Of a stretch of DNA of 62,724 bases, positions 38,457 to 46,933 are shown one piece after another. The notes beneath the pieces were generated by a model. That model was not told the origin of the DNA. It worked only from the letters and a program-made list of their open reading frames with translations, and made no database searches. The position numbers were made by a program, and so were the translations under genes. The stretch covers positions 1 through 62,724 of the forward strand of contig NZ_SISB01000039.1 of assembly GCF_004310295.1 (NCBI RefSeq), written 5' to 3'. Within the stretch, counting starts at the first letter, position 1. Every line of letters begins with the position of its first letter. Source of the stretch: Pseudomonas sp. BGI-2 (lineage in GTDB: Bacteria; Pseudomonadota; Gammaproteobacteria; Pseudomonadales; Pseudomonadaceae).

Positions 38457-39717
38457 ATGAGTGACAACAAAGTCCTTGTCTTGCGCACTTGCGCCAACGA
38501 CATGTCGGACCATGCCGGCCAGGTCTGATGGTGTGCAAGCACTGGAGCCCAGCAAAAAACTCGAGAACGGCCTGGTCGGTTTATTGTGGGGAGAAGGCTC
38601 CTCTACTCAACTGAGTTTGCGAGCCGAAGCCAAGTGGATCGTGTGCGAAGTTCACATTGATCACGTTATAAAACTTGAAGAAGACGGCATGATCAAGTTT
38701 CCGGAGGCGGAAGTTGTTCACACTGGCACTCAGGACAGCTCGATCAATTACATTGCAACGCACATTGAAAACTATCAAGCATCAAACATTAGTTTGATCG
38801 ACAACTCACTTGTGTCACCCAACAAAACATCCAGCCGTGAATTCGAAAGTCGGCGAACATAGGGTTACAATTCTCCCGGCATCGGCGCTAAAACCGACGC
38901 CTCGCAAACTTTCGAAACCGCTGTTTACGGCAGTACGCTCACCGGCGGGCATCAAAGTTATCTGCTGGCGGGTTACGGCAGCACGGAAACGGCCGGCAGC
39001 CAGAGTTCATGGATTGCCCGCTACGGCAGCACCTTGACCGCCCAACACAACGGCACCCTCACAGCCGGTTACGGCAGCACCGAAACTGCGGGCCAGAACA
39101 GTTCTTTGATCGCCGGCTACGGCAGCACGCTGATCAGCGGATTGCGCAGTGTATTGACCGCCGGTTACGGCAGCAGCCTGACATCCGGCATGCACAGCAC
39201 GCTGACTGCCGGATACGGCAGCAACCAGATCGCCAGTTATCAAAGCTCATTGATCGCCGGCAAGGACAGTTCACAGAATGCGGGTTATCGCAGCACCCTC
39301 ATCGCGGGCGCCGGCAGCATCCAGACTGCAGGCGATCGCAGCAAATTGATCGCCGGCAAAGACAGCACTTAAATCGCCGGCGACCGCAGCAAACGGCTGG
39401 CGGGCAGCAATAGCCACCTCACGGCGGGTGGTCGCAGCAAACTGACGGCGGGCGATGACTGTACGTTGATGGGCGGCGATAAAAGCGTTTTGACGGCGGG
39501 CAAGAACAGCATCCTGGTGGGCGGCGCCCGCAGCAAGCTCATTGGCAGCCTGGGTTCGACGCTGACCGGAGGCGAAAATGCGACGCTGATTTTCCGGTGC
39601 TGGAACGGCAAGCGCTACAAGAATGTCGTGGCGCATACCGGCAAGGATGGCGTAGAGGCGCATGTGCCGTATCAGGTGGATGAGGCGGATAACATTGTCA
39701 CCAAGCCCGACGAATAA
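38457..39717 (+). pseudogene. Ice nucleation protein gene (ina), inactivated and contracted
   Basis: The N-terminus MSDNKVLVLRTCANDMSDHA matches the InaZ family start. Then a frameshift near 38526 leads to LENGLVGLLWGEG, AKWIVCEVHIDHVIKLEEDG and FPEAEVVHTG, the INP N-domain. The same frame contains TAG at 38860-38862, then 16-residue coils (AGYGSTETAGQNSSLI type), TAA at 39370-39372, further coils and the conserved cap WNGKRYKNVV. Only about 14 coils remain, about seven with the YGS motif, against roughly 60 or more in active proteins. Three lesions plus the repeat loss make ice nucleation activity very unlikely. Confidence 0.93.
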
Positions 39718-39732
39718 CCTTGTAGCCGGTTG

Positions 39733-39759
39733 GGCCACCCTCGCAGATTGAGGGTGGCC
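39733..39759. terminator. Shared hairpin between convergent ina remnant and ggt
   Basis: GGCCACCCTC and GAGGGTGGCC form a perfect 10-bp stem with a 7-base loop. It lies between the two convergent 3' ends. There is no strong T-run on either side, so it may be a barrier or stabiliser and not a classic terminator. Confidence 0.6.
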
Positions 39760-39772
39760 ATGGTGTTACGAC

Positions 39773-41500
39773 TTAGTAGCCGAGCGACAACCCGGTATTC
39801 CTGCGCGGGTCATTGGCCCCGTAGAAACGGTTCTTGCCCACCGGCTTGCCTTCCAGCGAAGGTGCACCGACCAGGATTGCCGCCACATGGTTGGCATCCT
39901 GCGGCCCGGCAAACTTGTGCCCCCAGCTTTCGAGCATCTTCACCGTGTCAGGACTGGTGGTGAAGGTCTCCAGATTGGTTTCTTCCGGCAGCCATTGCTG
40001 GTGGAAACGGGGTGCATCGACCGCTTCCTGGATGTTCATGCCGTAGTCGATCACGTTGAGGATCGTCAACAAGGTGGCGGTGATGATGCGGCTGCCGCCG
40101 GGGGTGCCGACGACCATGACCACTTTGCCGTCCTTGGTGACAATGGTCGGGCTCATGGACGACAGCGGTGCCTTGCCGGGAGCGATGGCGTTAGCTTCGC
40201 CTTGCACCAGGCCGTACATGTTGGGCACGCCGATTTTCGAGGTGAAGTCGTCCATTTCGTCGTTGAGGATGACCCCAGTTTTGCTGGCCATGACCCCGGC
40301 GCCGAACCAGTCGTTGAGGGTGTAGGTCACCGACACCGCGTTACCCCATTTGTCGACGATGGAGTAATGCGTGGTGTTGCTGCCTTCATGGGGCGCTACG
40401 CCGGGCTTGAGTTCGCTGGATACGGCGGCCTTTTTCGGATCAATCGCGGCGCGGATTTTAGTCGCGTAGTTTTTGTCCAGCAGGTGGGCGATCGGATTGT
40501 TCACGAAGTCCGGGTCGCCGAGGTAGCTGTTGCGGTCCACATACGCGTGGCGCATCGCTTCGATCTGGTAATGCATGCCTTGGGCCGAGCGGTAGCCCAG
40601 GTCTTTCATCGGGTAGCCGTCGAGGATGTTCATGATCTCGCAGATCACCACGCCACCGGAGCTTGGCGGCGGTGCCGACACCACGTGATAACCCCGGTAG
40701 TCGCACTCGATCGGCGCCAGTTCACGGGTCTTGTATTTGTCGAGGTCGGCCTGGGTGATGATGCCCTTGTTGGCCTGACTGGAGGTGACGATGGCGTCGG
40801 CCACCCAGCCTTTGTAGAAACCGTCTTCGCCCTTCTCGGAAATTTCCCGCAGGGTTTTCGCCAGATCCTTCTGTACCAGTTTTTGCCCGACCTGCATCGG
40901 CTCGCCGTTGCTCAGGAAGATCGCGCCGGAATCCTTGATGTCCTTCTTGAACACGTCGGTGGCGTATTCCAGCAATTCGACATCGCCCTGCTCCAGCACA
41001 AAACCGTCTTCGGCGAGTTTGATGGCCGGGGCGATAACTTCCTTGCGGGGTTTGGTCCCGTATTTCTTCAGCGCCAGTTCCATCCCGGACACCGTACCGG
41101 GCACGCCAACAGCCAGGTGGCCTCGGGTACTCAGGTCCGGGACCACATTGCCCTCCTTGTCGAGGTACATGTTTGCAGTGGCAGCCAGGGGGGCTTTTTC
41201 GCGGAAATCGAGGAAGGTCTTGCGCCCGTCCGCCAGCTGAACGGTCATGAAACCACCGCCACCCAGGTTACCCGCGGCGGGATAGACCACCGCCAGCGCA
41301 TAACCCACCGCGACGGCGGCATCGACGGCGTTGCCACCGTTCTTGAGCACATCGACGCCCACATGGGAGGCCAGATGCTGGGCCGTGACGACCATGCCGT
41401 TTTCGGCCGCAACCGGGGCTACGGAGGCCGCGTAAGCACTGAGGCAACTGAGCGCCAAGGAGGTCGCAATCAGCGATTTGGCAAAAGGTTCGAACTTCAT
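39773..41500 (-). CDS. ggt: Gamma-glutamyltransferase (periplasmic)
   Basis: A 575-residue precursor with a signal peptide (MKFEPFAKSLIATSLALSCL, cut near AYA). It self-cleaves before the nucleophilic Thr at about 376 (GSNTTHYSIVD) into large and small subunits; substrate-site blocks such as PLSSMSPTIV and GTPGGSRII are present. It transfers or hydrolyses gamma-glutamyl groups, mainly from glutathione. The ATG at 41500 is chosen because it starts the signal peptide; the frame upstream to 41587 is spurious. In principle it could also serve gamma-glutamyl amides made by the ligase at 1844, but nothing here links them. Confidence 0.95.
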   Translation of the reverse strand: MKFEPFAKSLIATSLALSCLSAYAASVAPVAAENGMVVTAQHLASHVGVDVLKNGGNAVDAAVAVGYALAVVYPAAGNLGGGGFMTVQLADGRKTFLDFREKAPLAATANMYLDKEGNVVPDLSTRGHLAVGVPGTVSGMELALKKYGTKPRKEVIAPAIKLAEDGFVLEQGDVELLEYATDVFKKDIKDSGAIFLSNGEPMQVGQKLVQKDLAKTLREISEKGEDGFYKGWVADAIVTSSQANKGIITQADLDKYKTRELAPIECDYRGYHVVSAPPPSSGGVVICEIMNILDGYPMKDLGYRSAQGMHYQIEAMRHAYVDRNSYLGDPDFVNNPIAHLLDKNYATKIRAAIDPKKAAVSSELKPGVAPHEGSNTTHYSIVDKWGNAVSVTYTLNDWFGAGVMASKTGVILNDEMDDFTSKIGVPNMYGLVQGEANAIAPGKAPLSSMSPTIVTKDGKVVMVVGTPGGSRIITATLLTILNVIDYGMNIQEAVDAPRFHQQWLPEETNLETFTTSPDTVKMLESWGHKFAGPQDANHVAAILVGAPSLEGKPVGKNRFYGANDPRRNTGLSLGY

Positions 41501-41637
41501 GAGTCGGTCTCTTCTTGTTTTTAAAGTAGGAAAACGCTTCAAGAGCAGTAGGCAGTATGGCTGGGATTGCGTATTGCGCCTCCCCATCGAGGCAGTATGC
41601 TTGGCCTCTGTTCAGCCCTTCTGCGGAGTTCGCCGGC

Positions 41638-42153
41638 ATGTCTTACACCTTCACCACCATGGCGTCTCCGGTCGGCGAGCTGAAGCTGGTCGCGAAAGAT
41701 TCAAGACTGGCAGCCATCCTCTGGGAAAACGACAAACCGAACCGCGTAAAGCTCGGGCCGATGAGTGAAGCGGTGGACAACCCGATTCTGGTGCGTGCCG
41801 TTAAACAGCTGCAGGAATACTTTGCCGGCACACGAAATCGCTTAGAGCTGGAACTGGATTTTTCCGGGACGGACTTTCAGAAGAAGGTATGGCAGGCGCT
41901 GCTGACCATTCCGTTTGGTGAGACTCGCAGTTACAGCGAGATTGCCGAGCAGATTGGCAACCCGAGCGCAGTCCGGGCGGTGGGCGCGGCGAATGGCAAG
42001 AACCCGATCTCGATTGTTGCACCGTGCCATCGGGTGATTGGTGCGTCCGGGAAACTCACCGGGTTTGCTGGCGGGCTTGAGGCGAAGGAGCGGTTGCTGA
42101 CGCTTGAGGGTTGCGAGTGGTCGGGGGGTAGCCGAACAGGCGATTTATTTTAA
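41638..42153 (+). CDS. ogt: Methylated-DNA-protein cysteine methyltransferase (Ogt type)
   Basis: A 171-residue single-use repair protein that removes O6-alkyl groups from guanine. The active-site PCHRV motif (VAPCHRVIGASG), the preceding helix-turn-helix region (SYSEIAEQIGNPSAVRAVG) and the Asn hinge (AANGKNP) are present. There is no Ada N-domain. The ATG at 41638 (MSYTFTTMAS) is preferred over the upstream frame. It is divergent from ggt. Confidence 0.94.
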   Translation: MSYTFTTMASPVGELKLVAKDSRLAAILWENDKPNRVKLGPMSEAVDNPILVRAVKQLQEYFAGTRNRLELELDFSGTDFQKKVWQALLTIPFGETRSYSEIAEQIGNPSAVRAVGAANGKNPISIVAPCHRVIGASGKLTGFAGGLEAKERLLTLEGCEWSGGSRTGDLF

Positions 42154-42173
42154 AACTGATTCATCGGAGCCTC

Positions 42174-42307
42174 TGTGGCGAGGGGATTTATCCCCGTTCG
42201 GCTGCGAAGCAGTCGTGAATTCAGACGACGCTGTGCATCAGATCGACCGTGCATTCAGGTTTTACGACTGCTGCGCAGCCGAACGGGGATAAATCCCCTC
42301 GCCACAG
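42174..42307. repeat. REP doublet
   Basis: TGTGGCGAGGGGATTTATCC runs into GTTCGGCTGCGAAGCAGTCG, and the same block returns inverted, ending in GCCACA. It lies between ogt and the convergent nudK. Confidence 0.85.
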
Positions 42308-42336
42308 GACAGCTGCTACAGGGGGGCAGGAGTCGT

Positions 42337-42924
42337 TCAGGCAAAGATGTTTTTCATCGCCGCATACTGAAGCAACATGATGGTCTTCGCATCGCAGATT
42401 TCCCCGCGATAAAACGCCTCAAGCGCCTCGTCGAATGTCCACTCCAGCACTTCCAGTTCTTCGGTCTCTTCTTCCAGTCCACCGCCCTCGCTGACTTTCG
42501 ACGCGGCGTCATATTTTGCGATGAAGAAGTGCAGTTTTTCGGTGACCGAGCCTGGGCTCATGTAGGCCTCGAACACCTTTTGCACGTGGTGAACGCGATA
42601 GCCGGTTTCCTCTTCGGCTTCGGCGCGGATGCGTTCTTCCGGTGCCGCGCCTTCGAGCAGTCCCGCCGCTACTTCGATCAGCAAACCATCGTGGCCGTTG
42701 ACGAACACCGGCAGCCGAAACTGACGCGTCAGTACGACAGTTCTTTTATCGCGATTGAACAACAGCATCGCCACGCCATTGCCACGGTCGTACACCTCGC
42801 GGGTCTGGCGCTGCCAGTCGCCGTTATTACGCAGATAGTCGAAGGTGATTTTCTTCAGCAGGTACCAGTCGTGGGACAACACTTGGGACTCAATGATGTT
42901 GACCCGTTCGGCTGTGTTCGCCAT
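42337..42924 (-). CDS. nudK: Nudix sugar-nucleotide pyrophosphatase NudK-like
   Basis: A 195-residue Nudix hydrolase. The box reads GLLEGAAPEERIRAEAEEET then GY, and the flanking blocks (REVYDRGNGVAMLL, YMSPGSVTEKLHFFIA, GGGLEEE) match E. coli NudK, which splits GDP-mannose and other sugar nucleotides. The ATG at 42924 is chosen; a GTG directly before it is also possible. It is separated from the upstream chitinase by a clear terminator. Confidence 0.9.
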   Translation of the reverse strand: MANTAERVNIIESQVLSHDWYLLKKITFDYLRNNGDWQRQTREVYDRGNGVAMLLFNRDKRTVVLTRQFRLPVFVNGHDGLLIEVAAGLLEGAAPEERIRAEAEEETGYRVHHVQKVFEAYMSPGSVTEKLHFFIAKYDAASKVSEGGGLEEETEELEVLEWTFDEALEAFYRGEICDAKTIMLLQYAAMKNIFA

Positions 42925-42974
42925 CACAAAGCATCCTTTTTTTCGTCAGAAGGTCCACATGGTAGGCGAAAACG

Positions 42975-43005
42975 AAAAAGCCCGGCATCTCTGCCGAGCT
43001 TTCTT
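42975..43005 (-). terminator. Rho-independent terminator after the chitinase gene
   Basis: On the minus strand AAAGCTCGGCA and TGCCGGGCTTT form the stem, followed by TTTTTCGTTTT. It begins immediately after the chitinase stop codon. T-rich sequence on the other side would let it work in both directions. Confidence 0.85.
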
Positions 43006-43006
43006 T

Positions 43007-44074
43007 TTACTGCTGCCTGGCAACGTCAGGTATCGCGTTGCCTTCTTCGTGGGAAGAGAGCCGGCTGCCATGAATCAACGGCCCGTAACGACGGCTGAAC
43101 TCCCAGTTGTAAGGCACGTGGTCCTTATTGACTCCGTTGTCCCAATTCACCGACCAGGTCATCAGACCCTTGATCGAAAGCCCCTTGGCGTCGAGACGCT
43201 TGAAGGCATTCACCACTGCCACCGGGTTGATCACGTAACCGGTGGCCGCCGCGTCGACGTTGGCGGGCAGGCCGATCACGAACTTGTCCGCCGGAATCCT
43301 GGTGAACCCGCGAGTGCCGCTCACCAGACTTTCGGTCAGGTAAAACAGGAAGTCCTCTTTCAGCGCGTCGTTGTTCTGGGCAATCCACGCGCCATTGCCG
43401 TTATTGGTTTCCGGCACCCAGATTCCGTCACCGCCCTGGTTGTAGTACTGCGGGGCGATGAAGTCGTAATAGCCTTCCAGGGCCTGAATGTAGCCGACGT
43501 ATTTGCCGGCGGTGGTCAGGTACGGAAACTCCGGCGCCATGCTGATAATGAAGTGTTTGCCTTCAGCGGCGTAATGGTCCTTGACCCGTTTCAGCGCGGC
43601 AGGCAGGACGGACTTGTTGTCGGCGAAATCAATCGCACTCTGTTCAAGATCGATGTCCAGCCCATCGAAGCCGTAGGTTTCCACCAGACGGATGATTTCA
43701 TTGGCCAGTGGCAGCTCGTTGCCTTTGTGCAGCTCGATGTGCGCGTCGGCGCCACCCAGGGAAATCAGCACCGCCCTGCCCTGGCTGTTCAGCACGCCGA
43801 CCTGGCGACGGAACTCGGCGTCGGACAGGTTGTACGGCTTGAAGGTCGGGATGCCGTTGCCCTTCATGAAGGCCACGGCCACCACGTTGTACTCCTTGGG
43901 CACATCCTGCAGCGCGATGTTGGCGAATTGGCCGCGCTGGTAACCGTCGCTCGGTCCGGCGGGCCAGTTGTGCCAGAAACCCATGAGGATCTTTTTTTTA
44001 CCGGCAATGCTCGGCATCAACGACGCCGCATCGGCGAGTGGCGATTTCAGTAACGTAAAGTCGAAAGTAGACAT
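43007..44074 (-). CDS. GH18 chitinase without a signal peptide
   Basis: A 355-residue glycoside hydrolase family 18 enzyme. The catalytic motif FDGLDIDLEQ puts the acid at Glu144, with MAPEF, APQYYNQGG and LMTWSVNWD as the other conserved strands. It cleaves chitin internally. The N-terminus (MSTFDFTLLKSPLADAASLM) is not a Sec or Tat signal, and the frame upstream offers none, so export by the usual route is not expected. It lies 39 bases after the LPMO gene and shares its probable SOS-controlled promoter. Confidence 0.93.
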   Translation of the reverse strand: MSTFDFTLLKSPLADAASLMPSIAGKKKILMGFWHNWPAGPSDGYQRGQFANIALQDVPKEYNVVAVAFMKGNGIPTFKPYNLSDAEFRRQVGVLNSQGRAVLISLGGADAHIELHKGNELPLANEIIRLVETYGFDGLDIDLEQSAIDFADNKSVLPAALKRVKDHYAAEGKHFIISMAPEFPYLTTAGKYVGYIQALEGYYDFIAPQYYNQGGDGIWVPETNNGNGAWIAQNNDALKEDFLFYLTESLVSGTRGFTRIPADKFVIGLPANVDAAATGYVINPVAVVNAFKRLDAKGLSIKGLMTWSVNWDNGVNKDHVPYNWEFSRRYGPLIHGSRLSSHEEGNAIPDVARQQ

Positions 44075-44113
44075 GTTCTATTCCTTGAACGTGTTGGGTT
44101 TAACACCGCGGGC

Positions 44114-44749
44114 CTATTTGAAGTCCACGTCGAACGCTTGGTAGAAGGCGTTGCCGGTGTTGGCCACGATCCACATCAGCACAATCACGTGATGGCCCTT
44201 TTTGTTGCCCGGCAATTTCACTTCGTGATTGACCTTGGCCTTCATCTCGGCGGAATGGCTGTAGTACGGGACCTGGGTGTAGAAGTCGTCATAGAACGAT
44301 TTTGCCTCCAGTTGCGCACGACTGATGCGCTGTTTCGGGTTCCAGCCATCCTTGGTGATGAACCAGCTGTAGCCACGGGTGACGTGAGGGGCGGTGTATT
44401 CCCAAGTGACTTTGAAGGTCTGGCCGGGGTCGACATTCAACAAAGGCCAGGAGAACGGGCGGCCGAGCTTGAGGCTCATTTCCTCGTTGGTGAAGTTGAT
44501 GCAGTCACGGGCATCAGATTTGCCCCCACTGAGGATCAAGCCGTCGGCAGGTGGCGTGACACTGTCGCTGTCGGTTTGATACGGCGCCGGAAATGGCCCG
44601 GCCGTCAGCGATGGGAAGTTCTTGCCACCTTCCATTTCGTTGACTTGCCAGTTACCCAGCAGCCCCTGCTCTACGGCCACCGCACCGCGGCTGGAAGGGG
44701 ATGTGACACGACCGTGTCGAAGTTGAGGTTGAGTCTGTGGTTGGTTCAT
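44114..44749 (-). CDS. AA10 lytic polysaccharide monooxygenase, no signal peptide
   Basis: A 211-residue chitin-active copper oxygenase of family AA10. The two His residues expected in the copper brace are His12 (LRHGRVTSP) and His122 (EYTAPHVTRG); FxxxWxxANTGNAFYQAFDVDF closes the fold. Active LPMOs need the first His at the mature N-terminus, normally exposed by signal peptidase. Here only 11 polar residues (MNQPQTQPQLR) precede it and there is no signal peptide. GGAG lies 7 bases before the ATG at 44749. It is first in an operon with the chitinase, under a LexA-like box. Confidence 0.9.
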   Translation of the reverse strand: MNQPQTQPQLRHGRVTSPSSRGAVAVEQGLLGNWQVNEMEGGKNFPSLTAGPFPAPYQTDSDSVTPPADGLILSGGKSDARDCINFTNEEMSLKLGRPFSWPLLNVDPGQTFKVTWEYTAPHVTRGYSWFITKDGWNPKQRISRAQLEAKSFYDDFYTQVPYYSHSAEMKAKVNHEVKLPGNKKGHHVIVLMWIVANTGNAFYQAFDVDFK

Positions 44750-44877
44750 TTTTTTCACTCCGTTGATTTAAGAACTCTCCTTCCTGAGGAGAGGCCTTCA
44801 ACCTAACGGAGCTGTTTTTTTTGTCCATCGACCCATTTTTGGTGCGGATGAGTCTGCTGTGGCAGACCACCCGCAAA

Positions 44878-44897
44878 TACTGGATATACAACCAGTA
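44878..44897 (-). promoter_or_regulatory. LexA-like SOS box upstream of the LPMO-chitinase operon
   Basis: CTGGATATACAACCAG at 44880-44895 fits the CTG-N10-CAG SOS consensus with an AT-rich centre, flanked by TA on both sides. It lies about 130 bases before the LPMO start and downstream of the hemerythrin gene, so the LPMO operon is the only plausible target. On the minus strand TTGGAT and TATATC/TATCCA at promoter spacing overlap it, the usual place for LexA repression. Confidence 0.6.
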
Positions 44898-44971
44898 CTC
44901 TGATCCAAGTCCTACGTCCTGTGTAGCAAATGGATTACAGCGCAAGGCAGCAATCGGGGGCTTCATGCGGC

Positions 44972-45409
44972 CTAGGAAAGCTGTGCCTTGTATTCCTTCT
45001 CGTACTGCCCGGCCAGGGACTCTTTCTGCTTGTCGTCGAGCAGTTTGCCGGCCATCTGGAAGAACTTCTGTTCTTCCTCTTCCAAGTGGTGATGGACCTT
45101 CTCGGAAAGCTTCTTGGCGGTCGCCAGCCAGGCCGGGTTGGACATTTCCGTCTCATCCAGCTCCTCCATCATTTCATCCATTTCGTGGTGCTCGGAGATG
45201 GCATGGCGGCTGAGGTCGACGCCGTTGTCGAACTCCATCAGCGGTATGTAGAAATGGCGCTCTTCGGCGGTTTCGTGGGCCTGGAGTTCAGACTTGAGCT
45301 GTTTGTAAGCCTCGACCCGTTCCGGCGTGTCACCGCTGGTCCTGATGAGCGCTTTGGCATAGGTGCGTTGGCGGTCGTGACTTTCACGCAGGGCTTCAAA
45401 AATATTCAC
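44972..45409 (-). CDS. Hemerythrin HHE-domain protein
   Basis: A 145-residue four-helix protein with the His/Glu spacing of HHE cation-binding domains: LRESHDRQR, ELQAHETAEERHFYIPL, ISEHHEMDEMM and VHHHLEEEEQKFF. It binds a di-iron centre and probably senses or buffers oxygen or nitric oxide. The start is GTG at 45409, supported by GAGG six bases upstream. It stands alone; the SOS box downstream belongs to the next operon. Confidence 0.9.
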   Translation of the reverse strand: MNIFEALRESHDRQRTYAKALIRTSGDTPERVEAYKQLKSELQAHETAEERHFYIPLMEFDNGVDLSRHAISEHHEMDEMMEELDETEMSNPAWLATAKKLSEKVHHHLEEEEQKFFQMAGKLLDDKQKESLAGQYEKEYKAQLS

Positions 45410-45561
45410 GGGTGATCCTCATTGGCCGCGTTCTGGAATGACGCTGTTTAGGCTAGACATCCGGGCGCGAGCGAGGGTTCCACTCAAGAGACTGGAACAA
45501 CCGCCGGGGCACACGGTAGGCTTGCGGGTGTTGTCCCCTCATGGCCATAAGGATTTAGCTG

Positions 45562-45993
45562 ATGGAACTGCGAATCGAACAGTCGCAAAACCCCACCGAA
45601 GACGAAGAGCAGGCGATTCTGCTGCCGTTGCGCGCCTATAACGCCTCAAAGGCCGGTGTCTCGAAGCAGGAGCCCATTGCCCTGCTGATCCGCGACGAAC
45701 ACGACGAGATTCTCGGCGGCCTGCATGGCCGGGTTTTTTATCAATGGTTGTATATCGAGTTGCTGTCGGTGCCGGAACAGGCTCGAGGGCAGGGCTTAGG
45801 CACCAAGCTGATGCGGATGGCCGAAGACCTGGCACGGGAGAAGGAATGCATCGGGGTCTGGCTCGACACCTTCGACTTCCAGGCGCCGGAGTTCTACAAG
45901 AAGCTGGGCTACAGCGAGGTAGGCCAGATTGTCGACTATCCGCCGGGACATAAGCGCTTCTTTTTCCAGAAGCGCCTGGTCAACGACGTATAA
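45562..45993 (+). CDS. GNAT-family N-acetyltransferase
   Basis: A 143-residue GNAT enzyme. The acetyl-CoA loop reads EQARGQGLGTKLM, preceded by the beta-4 strand YIELLSVPE and followed by FYKKLGYSEVG. AAGGA lies 8 bases before the ATG. The substrate is unknown. It is monocistronic and followed by a REP doublet. Confidence 0.9.
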   Translation: MELRIEQSQNPTEDEEQAILLPLRAYNASKAGVSKQEPIALLIRDEHDEILGGLHGRVFYQWLYIELLSVPEQARGQGLGTKLMRMAEDLAREKECIGVWLDTFDFQAPEFYKKLGYSEVGQIVDYPPGHKRFFFQKRLVNDV

Positions 45994-46035
45994 CCTGTGT
46001 GGGCAGCCCCATTTATGTGATCAACACCGGATCAT

Positions 46036-46125
46036 TGTGGGAGCGGGCTTGCTCGCGAATGCGGTGCGCCAGGCAACATTGATGTCGTCTGATACACCGC
46101 ATTCGCGAGCAAGCCCGCTCCCACA
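46036..46125. repeat. REP doublet
   Basis: TGTGGGAGCGGGCTTGCTCG with its continuation CGAATGCGGTG returns inverted, ending GCTCCCACA. It is the best-preserved example in the window and sits between convergent genes. Confidence 0.9.
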
Positions 46126-46150
46126 GGGGGGTACTGCGTCAGCCTTCAGA

Positions 46151-46501
46151 TCAGAGGCAGGTCGCAAGCGCCGCAAGCCGGCGCTTGGCCACAAAGTCGT
46201 CACGCTGCGCGTAGTAACTCAACACGGTGCCTGACGCATCGGTGGTCACGTCCACGAAGGACTCAGCCGAACGCGTGTAGACGGTGGACCCGCTCTTCTC
46301 ACCGGGCTGCAGATACGCCCCGGCATCGACACCGAACACCGCCTCGTCCTGCCAGGAAAACTGCACGCACTGGGCGACGACTTTTTCCGGCTTGTCCGAT
46401 TTCAGGGTTTTGTAAGGGGCTTTGGTGCGGGCATCGTTCATCACCGAGCCGGCGCATCCCGCCAGCAACGTCACGGCCAGCGCCACCATCAGAATTCGCA
46501 T
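46151..46501 (-). CDS. Small lipoprotein of unknown function
   Basis: A 116-residue protein with a lipoprotein signal: MRILMVALAVTLLAGCAGS, lipobox LLAGC, so Cys16 would be acylated. Ser/Val after the Cys suggests sorting to the outer membrane. The mature part is beta-rich (VAQCVQFSWQDEAVFG) and ends in LATCL; the two remaining Cys may pair. No named family is recognised. Confidence 0.8.
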   Translation of the reverse strand: MRILMVALAVTLLAGCAGSVMNDARTKAPYKTLKSDKPEKVVAQCVQFSWQDEAVFGVDAGAYLQPGEKSGSTVYTRSAESFVDVTTDASGTVLSYYAQRDDFVAKRRLAALATCL

Positions 46502-46663
46502 TGTGTTCGCTCATCAAGAAAAAGCGGACTGTATCACCGTGGCACGGCGTATCGTTCTGCTTTACTTCATTTATACCGCGACACCGAGTGACGATTCGCG
46601 CACCCTGTCGCGCCATTAACGTCGCATCGCCCATTTTACCGGGCCCATTTTTCTGGAAAGGTC

Positions 46664-46912
46664 ATGACCCCCAACGCCGAATATTACAAACCGACCGCCG
46701 AATACGCTGACAAGCTGATCAGCCAGATCGGTCAGACACCGTCCTGGATCGCCAAGCGAATTGGCGTCACCGACAAACGAATCCGTTACATCCTCGACGG
46801 CGAACGCACCGTCAAAGGCGAAACCACGCCGATCCAGATGACCTACCCCGAGCAGTTTGCGCTCGAGTGTCTGGCCGCTGCGGCCAAGGCCAGCAAGAAG
46901 CAATCTTCGTAA
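46664..46912 (+). CDS. Small helix-turn-helix-like protein
   Basis: An 82-residue protein. IGQTPSWIAKRIGVTDKRIR followed by YILDGE looks like a lambda-repressor-type helix-turn-helix, and the C-terminus is Ala/Lys-rich (AAAAKASKK). It could be a small DNA-binding regulator. AAAGG precedes the ATG. It is followed after 21 bases by the next gene, probably in one transcript. Confidence 0.65.
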   Translation: MTPNAEYYKPTAEYADKLISQIGQTPSWIAKRIGVTDKRIRYILDGERTVKGETTPIQMTYPEQFALECLAAAAKASKKQSS

Positions 46913-46933
46913 CCCCAGCCTCAAGGAGCGACC

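Noticed and set aside
38810..39037. Second frameshift in the ina remnant suggested by an overlapping frame
   Set aside because: The frame of the N-domain and the frame of the coils are the same; only a TAG stop separates them, so no extra frameshift is needed.
44774..44792. CTCTCCT/AGGAGAG hairpin before the LPMO gene as a terminator or riboswitch
   Set aside because: The stem is only 7 bp with no T-run; it may sit in the 5' leader but there is no evidence for a function.
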